From NCBI GenBank assembly GCA_029838195.1, contig JALGVJ010000007.1:1-64000 (forward strand): a stretch of DNA of 64,000 nt. The letters are read 5' to 3'. This stretch comes from Promethearchaeota archaeon. Lineage in GTDB: Archaea; Asgardarchaeota; Lokiarchaeia; Sigyniarchaeales; SOKP01. The notes under the pieces were generated by a model that saw only the letters and a list, made by a program, of their open reading frames with translations, ran no database searches and was not told the DNA's origin. Shown piece after piece: positions 11,201 through 18,678 of this stretch (the stretch's first letter is position 1; every line of letters starts with the position of its first letter). The position numbers and the translations under genes were made by a program.

Positions 11201-12552
11201 GATATGGCAATAGTAATAGTACCCCCTTTCTGAGCCATTTCCGAATATTCCTTCATTTCTTTCTCAGTGGGCATCTCGTCCTCTCTTTTAATTTTCTCGG
11301 TTTGAACAATCTCATTATTTTTTTCTGCTTTAAAAGAGGGTTTTATATCATAAATCAAGACATCTTTTTGATCATATAGGCCTTTTTCTGCCTCTTGCTC
11401 ATCTCGTAATTTTTTAATTTCTTCCATGGAAGGCGCGGGCTTTCCATCAAATTTCATTTCCTTAGCATCAAGTACCAGTATATCTTTTACTCTGAAATTC
11501 TCTTTAAATAATTCTTTATAAGCTTGTTCAAACTCAAATTTCTTGTACCACTTATCGTACCATTCTTTAAACTTTTCATCCTTTTGTTCTTTTTCTATTT
11601 CCCAAACTAAATAATTAACTTCCTTTTCAAACTCTTTTACCTCCGCATCATGATTCGCATCTTGATTTGCTTCTGCTCCTATTTCAGTTTTTATTTCATT
11701 CATTCCTTGAGATTCATAATTGATTCTGTCATTATTTTGGCTTTCTTTTAAGTTTGTTTCTAATTCGTCTAATTCTCTAGATTCTGGTATCTTTTCTTCG
11801 TCTTCAATGAAATTTTCTTCTAATTCTTCTTCTACTCTCTCATTTTCCACATCAATATCGTGCTCTTTTAAAGACACTTCATGTTCGGCGAATTCTTCAT
11901 CAATTTCTAAATCGTCAAATTCCCTAAATTCTGGTATCTTTTCATCATCTTCAATGAAATTTTCTTCTAATTCTTCTTCTACTCTCTCATTTTCCACATC
12001 AAGTTCATGTTCCTTTAAAGTCTCTTCATCTTCAATGAAATTTTCTTCTAATTCTTCTTCTACTCTCTCATTTTCCACATCAAGTACATGTTCTTTCAAA
12101 GTCTCTTCATCTTCAATGAAATTTTCTTCTAATTCTTCTTCTACTCTCTCATTTTCCACATCAAGTACATGTTCTTTCAAAGTCTCTTCATCTTTGGCGA
12201 ATTCTTCATCAATTTCTGTTATATCTAATTCTTGTTCATCCAATTGGTCTAGTTCTCTCTCGGATTCGTCTATATCAAAGCATTCCTCCTCTAATTCTTC
12301 ATTTATTTTCTCAACTTCTTCCAAATTAATATTCTCTTCTTCTAATTCCTCGCATTCTTCATTTATATCCTCAAAATCAAGAGTTTCTTCTTTGAGATTT
12401 TCGCTCTCCTCTTCAACTTCCTCTATAAATGAATCATCATCTTTTAATTCCTCATTAATTTCTTCTGCTTCATTTAGATCAATATCAATGTCTTCACTAT
12501 CGCTAACTATCTCTTCTTGTTCTTTTCCTTCATCCTCACTAAATTCTTTCAT
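5239..12552 (-). CDS. giant 2437-residue acidic/helical-repeat protein of unknown function
   Basis: The start is supported by GAGGT ten bases before the ATG. Residues 1 to about 330 are Glu/Asp-rich and contain 27-residue tandem repeats (about 121-250). A Lys/Glu-rich linker with 26-residue repeats follows (about 457-513). Residues 636-1250 are helical modules in A-B-A-B order: A units begin HEDWVALLLKWIE and KEWITILTDWI, B units EEKWINAFRESL and EEWINLFENWL. The long middle is mixed helix/strand with no recognised enzyme motif. Near the C-terminus two copies of a ribbon-helix-helix-like unit (about 2205-2245 and 2304-2345) precede a winged-helix-like tail. No signal peptide or transmembrane segment was seen. 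It lies 54 bases after a HerA/VirB4-type ATPase gene on the same strand, so it may be a scaffold or substrate-binding partner of that machine. No family was recognised. Confidence 0.85.
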   Translation of the reverse strand: MKEFSEDEGKEQEEIVSDSEDIDIDLNEAEEINEELKDDDSFIEEVEEESENLKEETLDFEDINEECEELEEENINLEEVEKINEELEEECFDIDESERELDQLDEQELDITEIDEEFAKDEETLKEHVLDVENERVEEELEENFIEDEETLKEHVLDVENERVEEELEENFIEDEETLKEHELDVENERVEEELEENFIEDDEKIPEFREFDDLEIDEEFAEHEVSLKEHDIDVENERVEEELEENFIEDEEKIPESRELDELETNLKESQNNDRINYESQGMNEIKTEIGAEANQDANHDAEVKEFEKEVNYLVWEIEKEQKDEKFKEWYDKWYKKFEFEQAYKELFKENFRVKDILVLDAKEMKFDGKPAPSMEEIKKLRDEQEAEKGLYDQKDVLIYDIKPSFKAEKNNEIVQTEKIKREDEMPTEKEMKEYSEMAQKGGTITIAISKEKEDMKEEGIQESTQEVKTEIMEEQLPKENVKEEGTQESTQEVKTEIMEEQLLKENVKEESTQEKTQIETNKEEEVKNKVISEKLGSSRERAKEINKEIKADPISEKRVTEVKQERKIETNEIHKKTKFSKRKKPRFGKISDYVQENHKDNDQENKKLDEKDKEQGKKTKKEIKELKEQKKERKHEDWVALLLKWIENADELSEEDKQEIKSLLEKYEKIHSVHEFYVKLLEYFRRSKISEEGRDMLTKLSEFFESLPVEERVIYNSFSKFRDHYFYWKEKDDEKKLQAHEKRFPTFLVHRLKEVKKLLKDDPKGKLKEIKEFKEKIIKELFVKHEKTEEKWINAFRESLRDYDIFMKEDLREIDRLLKKYEKIKVYRLIFRKLKEKKSFTEKEKEFLMFLEIEFEKTKLHEELIFESFKAFKNELVRNPFMQNSYFRKHWMYNTFIPYFYRRFSFYKRMEGVIFRRFEKQENKKKNKEWITILTDWITRSKNLKRNMKNKLILYLKKYEEMETEFGLYKQLLHYLRTSYILKKEREIFFELEEKIKELSMIERNLFNYFWRFQKFYYSFIEKDETRINSHEQDFPAFLSDQLMLLEKMNFLTPEERELRILRFKQQEPIKKYYEQYKKETNGIPVRKGKETKKFKEWLKKKLLSKNIRKEKEEWINLFENWLQEDDSVFDNKEQDELKEMIQLFLKINDYNELITNLRSKQTKKALTLEEHKVLVLLEMELGKIEGSHEMIFRLFSELKNGLTSHSPLRNRIYLNRWKEEEFIPRLRNAFFHYKAMEYYERKFNRNKELIKEVKIGFNDNIEIKIKKEKIIENDTIDDKKKKYSILLIKNDKDGRIIGIDNLILSEKEKDSITFGQIIHKYEITQGRNLKNFGLFVQYRSRQENKLIMEEIFLQPGLKIENKIIQEKDSIKDILDKVGIDYDRYVVRIFVCREEDKDNIQIDIQKYLENKYPNLIYFFKIARVFRGVGNVEFLFAADENAKIADKFMEKIVNLLNNKYINPGGYKLRSLYRSAMNLDFNKVDKNLNEWFSHLVNNDEIINFLYYNGASIYDIEFFKEIMTSSYNKKSLYSMHYSQPLKKMMFKYSKSFKSIFEKFFYEFIVRQVLDILDIDTHQTPVKIREELIEKLKHILSNHDNEIKRMFFEEFNKKFNNADIIKNFMDYFANAFEDSSNSLFPSYTNTFISLMGSELEKFAITYILTRLCAITFCKLEFNTIKFTHAIQYLVHSNKKEDFRKLIRSDTYLKYFFKNYLGLNFKASKLIKSIRNFFDGFMSFGMRKDEKLNRIILYFISNEDKNSLKPIKISRLKDAVSQILLMMAYAHEYVAWDVYENNKSKKYPLEIDVNSLIPLVGPFTPNQIVEAIRQLFSINRSWLIKAYSLITGNSMEAYYEILAQIINSDITIFQKQNKINKEKVIKRIKDLITNFTIIKKVQEKIINMFSEKEGFAGLDPHTFNKSIKLFFQKSFNEFLNNIDKYLVFNPVLNRFEFRYKRYLNVHVKSLNKDFTVENIINILKKKDIKDFYLFNDDGTIIKPLKDCTVGELANEKYGFVYDDKGNIGIMKMGLRGDRVKIIKDKTGIEYPKVQEGFYDKKTGEIIHGNYFCDMDKNYLISRIGFNINKGKFYIKKNEMWFKDDIIFDEKNKSIKIYIDDNHDFEISSDICSLFKGSINNIKSLFGNLNNKKEKIELNNILRFPFVFTSTRVTGKNLTCFMERAELMMFITNPYNFPFDIFKMLSVYKKEKNIKSVKMAINLKLINNIILERLQGTFGNSQSSVINYIITDWIKTNSNILISSYRINIPKIVKQLRSIMHNIDSQDGIKKISFKEFEIMSSSKEEKNSEIVMGTINLNLFNAIIIKNLLRVFGDSPSSIINYIIEDWIKLNSNKLNSSYGIDIINIKREVQFLKKKIEIKNTENVLKKIFEVFKKTDKIKIKKLAKLLNINYLKLMNIITLKGDELEEESSLSLAIDGDYVVKE
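11021..11176 (-). repeat. two 78-bp tandem repeats inside the giant gene
   Basis: Units begin at 11021 and 11099, with a diverging third from 11177. Each encodes a 26-residue segment containing QEVKTEIMEEQL. The period is a multiple of three, so copy number can change without breaking the frame. Confidence 0.85.
11801..12190 (-). repeat. 81-bp in-frame tandem repeats encoding acidic 27-mers
   Basis: Three adjacent 81-bp units start at 11948, 12029 and 12110, and a fourth copy starts at 11801 within a longer 147-bp spacing. Each encodes a 27-residue unit containing DVENERVEEELEENFI. The repeats are nearly identical in DNA, which points to recent expansion of the acidic N-terminal region. Confidence 0.9.
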
Positions 12553-12606
12553 GATATTTGATACCTCAAGCTTTTCATAGAGGAAGCTTATTGAAAAATA
12601 AATTTG

Positions 12607-14556
12607 TTATAAATCTATTTCTTTAGTACGGATTTCATATCGTTCTCCCGTTCTCCCATTAATCACGTATGCGTGTCGATCTTTTAAAAATGATAAATAA
12701 TCACGATCTTCTAAATTAGAAGTGAATCGTAGAATGCACTCATCATCCAATCGAAACAATACTTTCAAGCTAGGAAGCTTTGTCACGCATTCAAAAAGTG
12801 TAGATGGAAGCTGGTCTGCAAGAATGAATCCTAATCCTTTAGCTCGAAATTCTTGCATTAATTGAGTAAAGATCTTTTCTAATTCATCTCGGGCAATATC
12901 AATATCATCATTATACATGCGATACATGGATTTTTTCGTGATTTGATGTGCTTCATCAATGAAGATCAGGTTTTTAAGAGAAGGTGATTCCATGTCAGGC
13001 ATTAAAGTCCTAATAGTTTGAAAGATCGCATTAGATAATAGCAATTTCGTATACGCACTACACATTGAAAGATCCACAAAAACAGATTTCCCCTCAAACC
13101 AATCTTTTAACCACGTTGGCGGTTCATAATTAGGAAGTAAGTCCATTGTTTGAAGCAGAGTTGGCGTTTTAACCACCACTAATACTCGATTTTTAAGAGC
13201 ACGCAAGATGGAAAGCTGAAATTCCTCGTGATATGGATTTTTTTTGAACCATAATAATATTCCAGAAAATAAAAGATCCAAGGAAGGAAGCTTTCCCCGC
13301 TCTTTCAAGTAAGAATTCATGACTAAGTAAGTGATTTTATTTACGGGAGTGCGTAAACCCAAGCTTGCCGCAAGATATGTTGCCGTTTCTTGTAATTCCT
13401 TATCAAAATAATCACCTTTAACAAAATATGGAATTTTAAGTTCGGGATCTCCATACTTTAACACCTTATCTGCCGGATAAAATTGCTCCTGATTACCTTT
13501 TCCCAAATTTAAATATAATCGGCCCACGTGTAATGCTTTCTCGTGAAATTCTTTTGAAATTTGATAAATTAACCGAGTTTTTCCCACTCCGGGAATGCCT
13601 CCAATGAACATGGATTGAGAAAATTGATTTACTTCAATTAATGCGGGATGATCCGTTAAAACACCAGTTTTTACAATGTCCCCCAAATAAATGTAATTCC
13701 TATCTTCTTTTGAAATGGGTAAGTAATGAATGTTTTCTATTCGAGGGATGCTTGCATAGGGTAAAGGTAAGCGGGAAGAAATGTAAAAATCAATGATCCC
13801 TTGCGATGCGAAACCCGGCTTTTTGCTTTCAGGAATTCTATCTGCAATTTTACCAAAGAATCTCCCCGTTTCTATTTGTTCTGGGTTTTCCCAAAATACA
13901 TCTTTTAATAATATTTTTGCCCACGTATTTTTAGAGGTGGGAATTAAACGTGCAGGTTCTCCTCTTTCATTTATAATATCCGTGATTAAATATCGCAACA
14001 TGCCTTCGATTTCAGCGGGTTCTCCAGATATTCTTGAAGTTTTTAGAGGATCTTTTTGAATGGCCACGTATATCTTGATTTTAAAATCATGACGTTGAAA
14101 TTCAAAATTAATTGGCAGAATACCTTTTGGTACAACAGCATCAGATTGCTGCCATAACACGTAAGCTAAAATGATATAATGCGTTTTAAAATAAAATAAA
14201 TCAATGAACTTATTAAATAAGGGGAGCTTACCCGCATAAATAGGGAGTGGAAGAGAGATTTCTTGAAAAGGTATTATTCGTTTTAAATAGTTTGAAGTGA
14301 GGGGCAAGGTAGATATCTTGCCGTAAAGTCCAGGAAATTTTCCCTTTAAAAAGTATAAAAATGCTTTTGCTTTCGCTACAGCTTCTGCTTCCGTTTCTCC
14401 ATTAAATAAAAAACTCCAAGAGAAAGTATCTTTAATTAATAATTCCATGGTATAAACGGTATTATCACAGAAAGGATTACAAAGCCAAGAAACCTTATTT
14501 TCTTCAGCCTGATGATTTCCGGGAATTTGAGTGATGCTTACTCTAGCTTGGAACAA
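12607..14556 (-). CDS. HerA/VirB4-type ATPase with intact Walker motifs
   Basis: About 649 residues from the TTG at 14556, which has AAGGAGG 14 bases upstream. A longer frame reaches 14643 but its first 29 residues look untranslated. The first ~300 residues hold a HerA-like N-terminal domain, with GDIVKTGVLTDHPALI just before the motor. Walker A is GGIPGVGKT (about 319-327 from this start), Walker B LIFIDEAH (about 530-537), and a sensor-like GLGFILADQLPSTL follows. HerA/FtsK/VirB4 ATPases form hexamers that pump DNA or protein through a channel. No transmembrane helix is evident. The gene lies between a HExxH membrane protein and the giant gene on one strand, and may partner the degenerate relative at 23379. 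Confidence 0.85.
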   Translation of the reverse strand: MFQARVSITQIPGNHQAEENKVSWLCNPFCDNTVYTMELLIKDTFSWSFLFNGETEAEAVAKAKAFLYFLKGKFPGLYGKISTLPLTSNYLKRIIPFQEISLPLPIYAGKLPLFNKFIDLFYFKTHYIILAYVLWQQSDAVVPKGILPINFEFQRHDFKIKIYVAIQKDPLKTSRISGEPAEIEGMLRYLITDIINERGEPARLIPTSKNTWAKILLKDVFWENPEQIETGRFFGKIADRIPESKKPGFASQGIIDFYISSRLPLPYASIPRIENIHYLPISKEDRNYIYLGDIVKTGVLTDHPALIEVNQFSQSMFIGGIPGVGKTRLIYQISKEFHEKALHVGRLYLNLGKGNQEQFYPADKVLKYGDPELKIPYFVKGDYFDKELQETATYLAASLGLRTPVNKITYLVMNSYLKERGKLPSLDLLFSGILLWFKKNPYHEEFQLSILRALKNRVLVVVKTPTLLQTMDLLPNYEPPTWLKDWFEGKSVFVDLSMCSAYTKLLLSNAIFQTIRTLMPDMESPSLKNLIFIDEAHQITKKSMYRMYNDDIDIARDELEKIFTQLMQEFRAKGLGFILADQLPSTLFECVTKLPSLKVLFRLDDECILRFTSNLEDRDYLSFLKDRHAYVINGRTGERYEIRTKEIDL

Positions 14557-14665
14557 GTTTATTCTAATTACCTCCTTAATTTTCTTAAAATATCTACATG
14601 ATGAATTAATCTTGATGAGAATATTTAAATAAAAAAAACACAATTTTACGATTCTCCTTCAATCA

Positions 14666-15358
14666 TTAAGAAAAACGAGATCTAGATTTTATTCTTGCAA
14701 TTTTATGATAATGAATTGTAAAAATACGTATAACATGATAGAGGCTTTTTATAGAGTATTTCCAACAGTAATATAATACCATTCCAATGAGCACCATGAA
14801 GAATTCATGAATTAAACTATATTGAAACGTCTCAATTAAATACCAAGTCGTAAAAAAGGACAATGCTGCTAAAAAGAGCTGATAAAAAGAATATTTCACA
14901 TTGGCTTTAAAAGCACATGGAATGGCAAGCAAGTCAATGGCAGAAGGTGCAGCGGAAAGAAAGATGGAAATCATTAATATAAGATTCAAGAAAAATAGTA
15001 AAACGGGTAGATTAGGCTGGAAAAGTTGAGTTAATAAATAACAAAATAGATAATATGAGCAAACTAAAGGTGCAAAGCTAATGAAAATGGCTTGTAAAAA
15101 CGTGAGCTTCTCATGGTCCATGGCTTTATACCCTTTATATTGGATTCTTTTTTTCCCAGATTCAGGATTTTGCAACCTTTCGATGATTTTTATTTCTCTT
15201 ACGGGAGCAAAAGTAACCAAGCAGGCGGCAAGATGAATGATTTCATGAATGATTAGCCCAATAATCGCCAACATCCTAAAGATTTTGCCAAAAGGACCTC
15301 CTAACCATCGTGTCAAGATATAGGAAATAATATACGAGAAGAGAATAAAAAAAATCAT
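14666..15358 (-). CDS. multi-pass membrane protein with HExxH motif, M50-like metalloprotease candidate
   Basis: 230 residues with about six hydrophobic segments. HEIIH lies in the first helical hairpin (about 38-42), and SAAPSAIDLL further on could supply the third zinc ligand, as the Asp of M50 site-2 proteases does. Those enzymes cut substrates within the membrane. The soluble loop after the first helices is basic (IKIIERLQNPESGKKR). It is the first gene of the minus-strand run leading to the HerA-type ATPase and the giant protein. It could process a membrane component, or be a polytopic channel subunit with a fortuitous motif. Confidence 0.6.
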   Translation of the reverse strand: MIFFILFSYIISYILTRWLGGPFGKIFRMLAIIGLIIHEIIHLAACLVTFAPVREIKIIERLQNPESGKKRIQYKGYKAMDHEKLTFLQAIFISFAPLVCSYYLFCYLLTQLFQPNLPVLLFFLNLILMISIFLSAAPSAIDLLAIPCAFKANVKYSFYQLFLAALSFFTTWYLIETFQYSLIHEFFMVLIGMVLYYCWKYSIKSLYHVIRIFTIHYHKIARIKSRSRFS

Positions 15359-15472
15359 GAAAATGAAATCTTCAAGAATGATTTTCTCACCTCACTTCTA
15401 TTTTTATTATTCAAATTTATCTTAACACTTATAAAAAAAAATTAAAAATAGCAGTTTCAAAGGAGGTAAAAA

Positions 15473-15517
15473 ATGGATTTTTTCTTTTTATACTTCTTAA
15501 TTATATCTAAATCATGA
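15473..15517 (+). CDS. 14-residue hydrophobic micro-ORF with a perfect Shine-Dalgarno
   Basis: AAAGGAGGT sits six bases before an ATG that opens only 14 codons (MDFFFLYFLIISKS). Such a strong site is rare in the spacers here. Its stop overlaps the start of a 36-codon frame by ATGA. It may be a leader peptide, a small membrane peptide, or the 5' end of a lost gene. Confidence 0.35.
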   Translation: MDFFFLYFLIISKS

Positions 15518-15624
15518 ACGATGTAGATATAATCTTTAAAAAATTTCATAAAATTCTTGATGTATTGAAAAAGTTCAAGTACAATAAAGGCAAGAAACTA
15601 AATCTTAATATCTTTTTTTCTTAA
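15514..15624 (+). CDS. 36-residue basic micro-ORF coupled to the preceding one
   Basis: ATG at 15514 overlaps the TGA of the 14-codon frame. The product (MNDVDIIFKKFHKILDVLKK at its start) is basic and amphipathic. Coupling to a strong ribosome-binding site is the only support. No other content was seen in the rest of the 15359-15825 spacer. Confidence 0.3.
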   Translation: MNDVDIIFKKFHKILDVLKKFKYNKGKKLNLNIFFS

Positions 15625-15825
15625 AATATGACGTATTATAATTTAATTTTAATTTTTAAGTAAATTTTCTCTTTTCCTTGTGTTTTTTGAAATTGATTAA
15701 AATTAGTCAGATTATTTATCTTCTATTTTTTATTTGTGATAATTTTTCTTTTAAATAGAATGACTGATCTTTAAGTAATAACCATTCAATTAATTGAGAA
15801 ATTTTAAAATGAAAAAATAAAATAC

Positions 15826-16059
15826 ATGAAAAGAGAAATTTTAAAAATGAATTTGCAATCACTAATGAAATTAATTGAGTTTTTACTTGCTATAGGCTCT
15901 ATTTTGGGACTATTAGGACTTATCGTAGGACTCTTCTGGTTAATCCTAATGGGATCCCGTCATAGGGATAATGCTCTTTTTTTTATTTTTATATGCCTGC
16001 TCTTACTAATCGTGTGCGGCTGGAATACAGGCTTGCGATATTTTAGGATTAACATTTAA
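15826..16059 (+). CDS. small two-helix membrane protein
   Basis: 77 residues. Two strongly hydrophobic helices (about 16-43 and 50-65) are separated by a short polar loop, GSRHRDN, in the manner of VirB2/CedA1-type mini-proteins. An internal ATG (residue 8) is an alternative start. It is convergent with the P-loop fragment ending at 16060. It differs from the paralogous pair at 21981-22699, but shares their size class and neighbourhood. No enzyme motif; function unknown. Confidence 0.5.
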   Translation: MKREILKMNLQSLMKLIEFLLAIGSILGLLGLIVGLFWLILMGSRHRDNALFFIFICLLLLIVCGWNTGLRYFRINI

Positions 16060-16260
16060 TTATAATTGTTTGAGTCGCTTAACAGGAAAATGTTCGGAAG
16101 CTTGAATCCACGCGCACGCATGACGTGATCCGAGTAAATGATAGACTAAATAGAATACAAGATTGGTTTTCCCGCTTCCTGCTTTCCCCTTGAAATAAAT
16201 GATATTTTCCCGTTTTAAAATAAATAAAATATCTTGTATGAAGTCTTTTTTATTAATATT
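16060..16260 (-). pseudogene. RadB/RecA-like P-loop fragment lacking a start codon
   Basis: A minus-strand frame between an upstream stop (16261-16263) and TAA at 16060-16062 encodes FKGKAGSGKTNL, a Walker A, followed by HFPVKRLKQL, which resembles the FSPERLKQI stretch of archaeal RadB just after its first strands. No ATG, GTG or TTG precedes the P-loop, and the rest of a RadB domain is absent. The frame overlaps the end of the membrane-protein gene at 16253 by 8 nt. A one-base change in the A-run at 16259-16262 would fuse the two into a ~180-residue membrane-anchored P-loop protein. It is either a frameshifted fusion or a truncated relic. Confidence 0.55.
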
Positions 16261-16609
16261 TTATAAACTTATTTTTTCTTTTTTTCGAGCCATTATTAGT
16301 TTCTCTTAAAGCTTGTAAAACCCGTTTCTCAACATTATCATGAGATCTATCAGGCAAGGTAATAGTATTATCACGTTTGGAAGGATTATTTTCCGCATTT
16401 TTAAGATTCATGGCTAATAACATTAATGGTAACCATTTATCCGTTCCATCAGAAGATTTTCCTTTTATTTTCAAGTGTTTTTTGTATTTTACGAAAATGA
16501 AATAACCAAAAATAACACACGTGATATAAATGACATATTGGGGATTGGTTTGAATGAGCACGACTAAGAACATTATCAAGATTAAATAGAATAAACACTT
16601 AAACGTCAT
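16253..16609 (-). CDS. small membrane protein with basic C-terminal tail
   Basis: About 118 residues from the ATG at 16609, chosen because AGGTGG lies ten bases upstream. A longer frame starting at 16651 lacks such a site. Two hydrophobic helices lie in the first 45 residues. A polar tail follows, ending in a basic run (GSKKRKNKFIKY). Directly downstream and one frame over is the P-loop fragment, so the authentic product may be longer. No family was recognised. Confidence 0.6.
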   Translation of the reverse strand: MTFKCLFYLILIMFLVVLIQTNPQYVIYITCVIFGYFIFVKYKKHLKIKGKSSDGTDKWLPLMLLAMNLKNAENNPSKRDNTITLPDRSHDNVEKRVLQALRETNNGSKKRKNKFIKY

Positions 16610-17305
16610 TTTTTTGATACCACCTCTTGCATGATATTTAAATCCTTTCAATCTATATAAAGAAAAAAAGTTCTATCACGAAAATAGAAGAAAAAATACT
16701 CATTTGAACATTGTTTATTTTCTTGTGAGAAATTATATTAAAGAAAAGATTTTGTGAAATTAATTTATATTTAAATCAGCTAATCAATTTTTAGAATTAT
16801 TCTAAGTTTTATATGATAAAGAAATGATAAATTTAAGAGAAGATTGTTGTTTAACCGTTTTCCTCTAGGATTTAAAAAAGCCCATATTATCAAAATTCTA
16901 ATATTTCACGATGCCTTTTCATACCTAATATTTTGAGAGAAGAACCCAAATACTCATCAAGATTATCAAATCAAGGAGAGCAAGATTACATTAAATATTC
17001 TAATATATTCAATATTTTGGAAGAATAAGCACAATTATTTCTGAAGAGAATTAAATATTACCATTCTTAAATGAATAGCTTTAATTTAAAAAATTTTAAT
17101 CTCAAAATAAGTCCCAAAGTGATCAACACTTTTTGTGAGATTGATTTTTCGCTAAATATTGTTCATTTATTGGGATATAGAATGAAATTATTCTATCATA
17201 AAAATAAAGGATATTAAAAATGATGTCAAAACCGTAAAGCTTAAAAGGCACACTCCCCCCAGTATATTTCCTTAAGAAAAAGTGTAAAATGAGTTGTGAT
17301 AGAAA
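16610..17305. other. AT-rich spacer before the TFB gene
   Basis: Nearly 700 bases without a convincing gene on either strand. Codon-like structure is absent and stops are frequent. The part nearest 17280 presumably carries the promoter of the TFB gene, but no unambiguous TATA box stands out. Confidence 0.5.
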
Positions 17306-18664
17306 ATGGCATCCCAAACTCATAAAAATTTAGTTTTTATGGATTTCTTGACTTGTGATGTCTGTGGTTCGATGGATATTGCCGAAACAATGGAAGGTTA
17401 TACTTGTAGGAATTGTGGTATTGTACTCAACATGAAACGCTTGGAATATAACAGGCCATATAACGAAGCTTGCTTACAACACGCACCCCTTAATTCGACC
17501 CAGATTGGAACTAAACAAGAACGCCTGAGTCATGCAAGATCTCCCCATTTACAAAGATTAAACAAAATTCATTCAATTTCTACCAAGTCAAAAGAAGTTT
17601 TTAGCTTAGATACTGCAAGGAGGGAAATCCCTCGTCTTTTAGAGATCCTTGGTTATTCTACATTGGAGATGAATCAAGATATCTTAAAAAAAGTAAAAAT
17701 CGTGTGGAAAAAAATAGAAAAAGGAACAAAATTTAGAAATGTGGAAAAATTAGTCCCTGCCGTGATCTACATTTATTTTAAGATTAAATGCCTCTCCATT
17801 AATAAGTCCAAGCTTTTGGAGAATTCTAAACTCTCGAAAAAAGAATTCTATGGTGCTATAATGACCGTCCTTCGATTTCTAGACCATGAGGTGAGAATTG
17901 CTTATATCAAAAGAACTAGAAAACGATATTGTAAGCAAAAAGTTTTACGAATAGCAGAAGAATTTGGTTTGGGAATGGATTACTATCATCAAGCCGTGGC
18001 GCTCATGTATAAATTATGGGACATCATTCAAAACACGAAAGAAGATGTCATCGTGGGATTAGCATGTAGCCTAATCGCTTTAACTCCTGAATATAGAAAA
18101 AAAATTACGGTTTCTAAAATATGTGCTCGTATAGGCATTCAGATGTCCACTGTTCAAAGTCAGGTAAAAAAACGCATCATTGAGAGGTTCCAGATTCCCG
18201 GATTTTCAAGTCTCGTGAAATCTGCAAACCTCATTGAAAGAATCTTAAAAAAATTGGGCATTTTAAAAGAAAAACTCAGTCATCAGGGTCAGAAAAAAAT
18301 TCATGGTGATGAAAACCAAAGTAATGAGAAACAAGATATCAAAAGAAAAGCGGAAATCAGTTTAGAAGAAAAGGAAGAGGATGCTATTAAAATAATTAAA
18401 GCATTTGAATTAGACACAATAGTTTCGAAAAATAACATAACTAAAAATGCACTTTATATTTTAAAGAGCAGCAATGGAAATCATAGATATCTATTATTAC
18501 TTGACGAAAACAATAAAAAACAAGGTCATTTTCAAAGGTTTAAAAGACGATTTCAGAAAAAATCAAATCTTGGAGTAAATCATCAAGAAAGAATTTTTAG
18601 TTTTCCTTTTAAAAAAGTTAATGCGATTTTAAAATTTAAAACAAGTAAAGGCCCTCCTGAATGA
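17306..18664 (+). CDS. transcription initiation factor B (TFB) paralogue with long C-terminal extension
   Basis: 452 residues; an in-frame ATG at residue 12 is an alternative start. The N-terminal zinc ribbon is CDVCG then CRNCG (about 17-36). Two cyclin-like repeats follow at about 105-310; the second includes EDVIVGLACSLIALTPEYRK and a helix-turn-helix in VSKICARIGIQMSTVQSQVK. TFB/TFIIB binds TBP-DNA and recruits RNA polymerase. Usual archaeal length is about 300 residues; here about 140 charged residues follow (GQKKIHGDENQSNEKQDIKR and on). The linker lacks an obvious canonical B-finger. It may be a specialised factor for the surrounding gene cluster, which is inferred from position only. 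Confidence 0.85.
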   Translation: MASQTHKNLVFMDFLTCDVCGSMDIAETMEGYTCRNCGIVLNMKRLEYNRPYNEACLQHAPLNSTQIGTKQERLSHARSPHLQRLNKIHSISTKSKEVFSLDTARREIPRLLEILGYSTLEMNQDILKKVKIVWKKIEKGTKFRNVEKLVPAVIYIYFKIKCLSINKSKLLENSKLSKKEFYGAIMTVLRFLDHEVRIAYIKRTRKRYCKQKVLRIAEEFGLGMDYYHQAVALMYKLWDIIQNTKEDVIVGLACSLIALTPEYRKKITVSKICARIGIQMSTVQSQVKKRIIERFQIPGFSSLVKSANLIERILKKLGILKEKLSHQGQKKIHGDENQSNEKQDIKRKAEISLEEKEEDAIKIIKAFELDTIVSKNNITKNALYILKSSNGNHRYLLLLDENNKKQGHFQRFKRRFQKKSNLGVNHQERIFSFPFKKVNAILKFKTSKGPPE

Positions 18665-18678
18665 GAAGATAAAATTTT

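Noticed and set aside
11801..12190. Regular 81-bp repeats considered as a CRISPR array
   Set aside because: There are no unique spacers; the repeats are adjacent, in frame and inside a long coding sequence.
11720..12580. 286-codon Ser-rich plus-strand frame
   Set aside because: It is the antisense of the Glu-rich tandem repeats of the giant gene. Its Ser-rich repeats simply mirror GAA/GAT-rich codons, and no start signal or fold is evident.
17123..17323. 66-codon minus-strand frame overlapping the TFB start
   Set aside because: It overlaps the TFB coding start and lacks a translation signal; composition is spacer-like.
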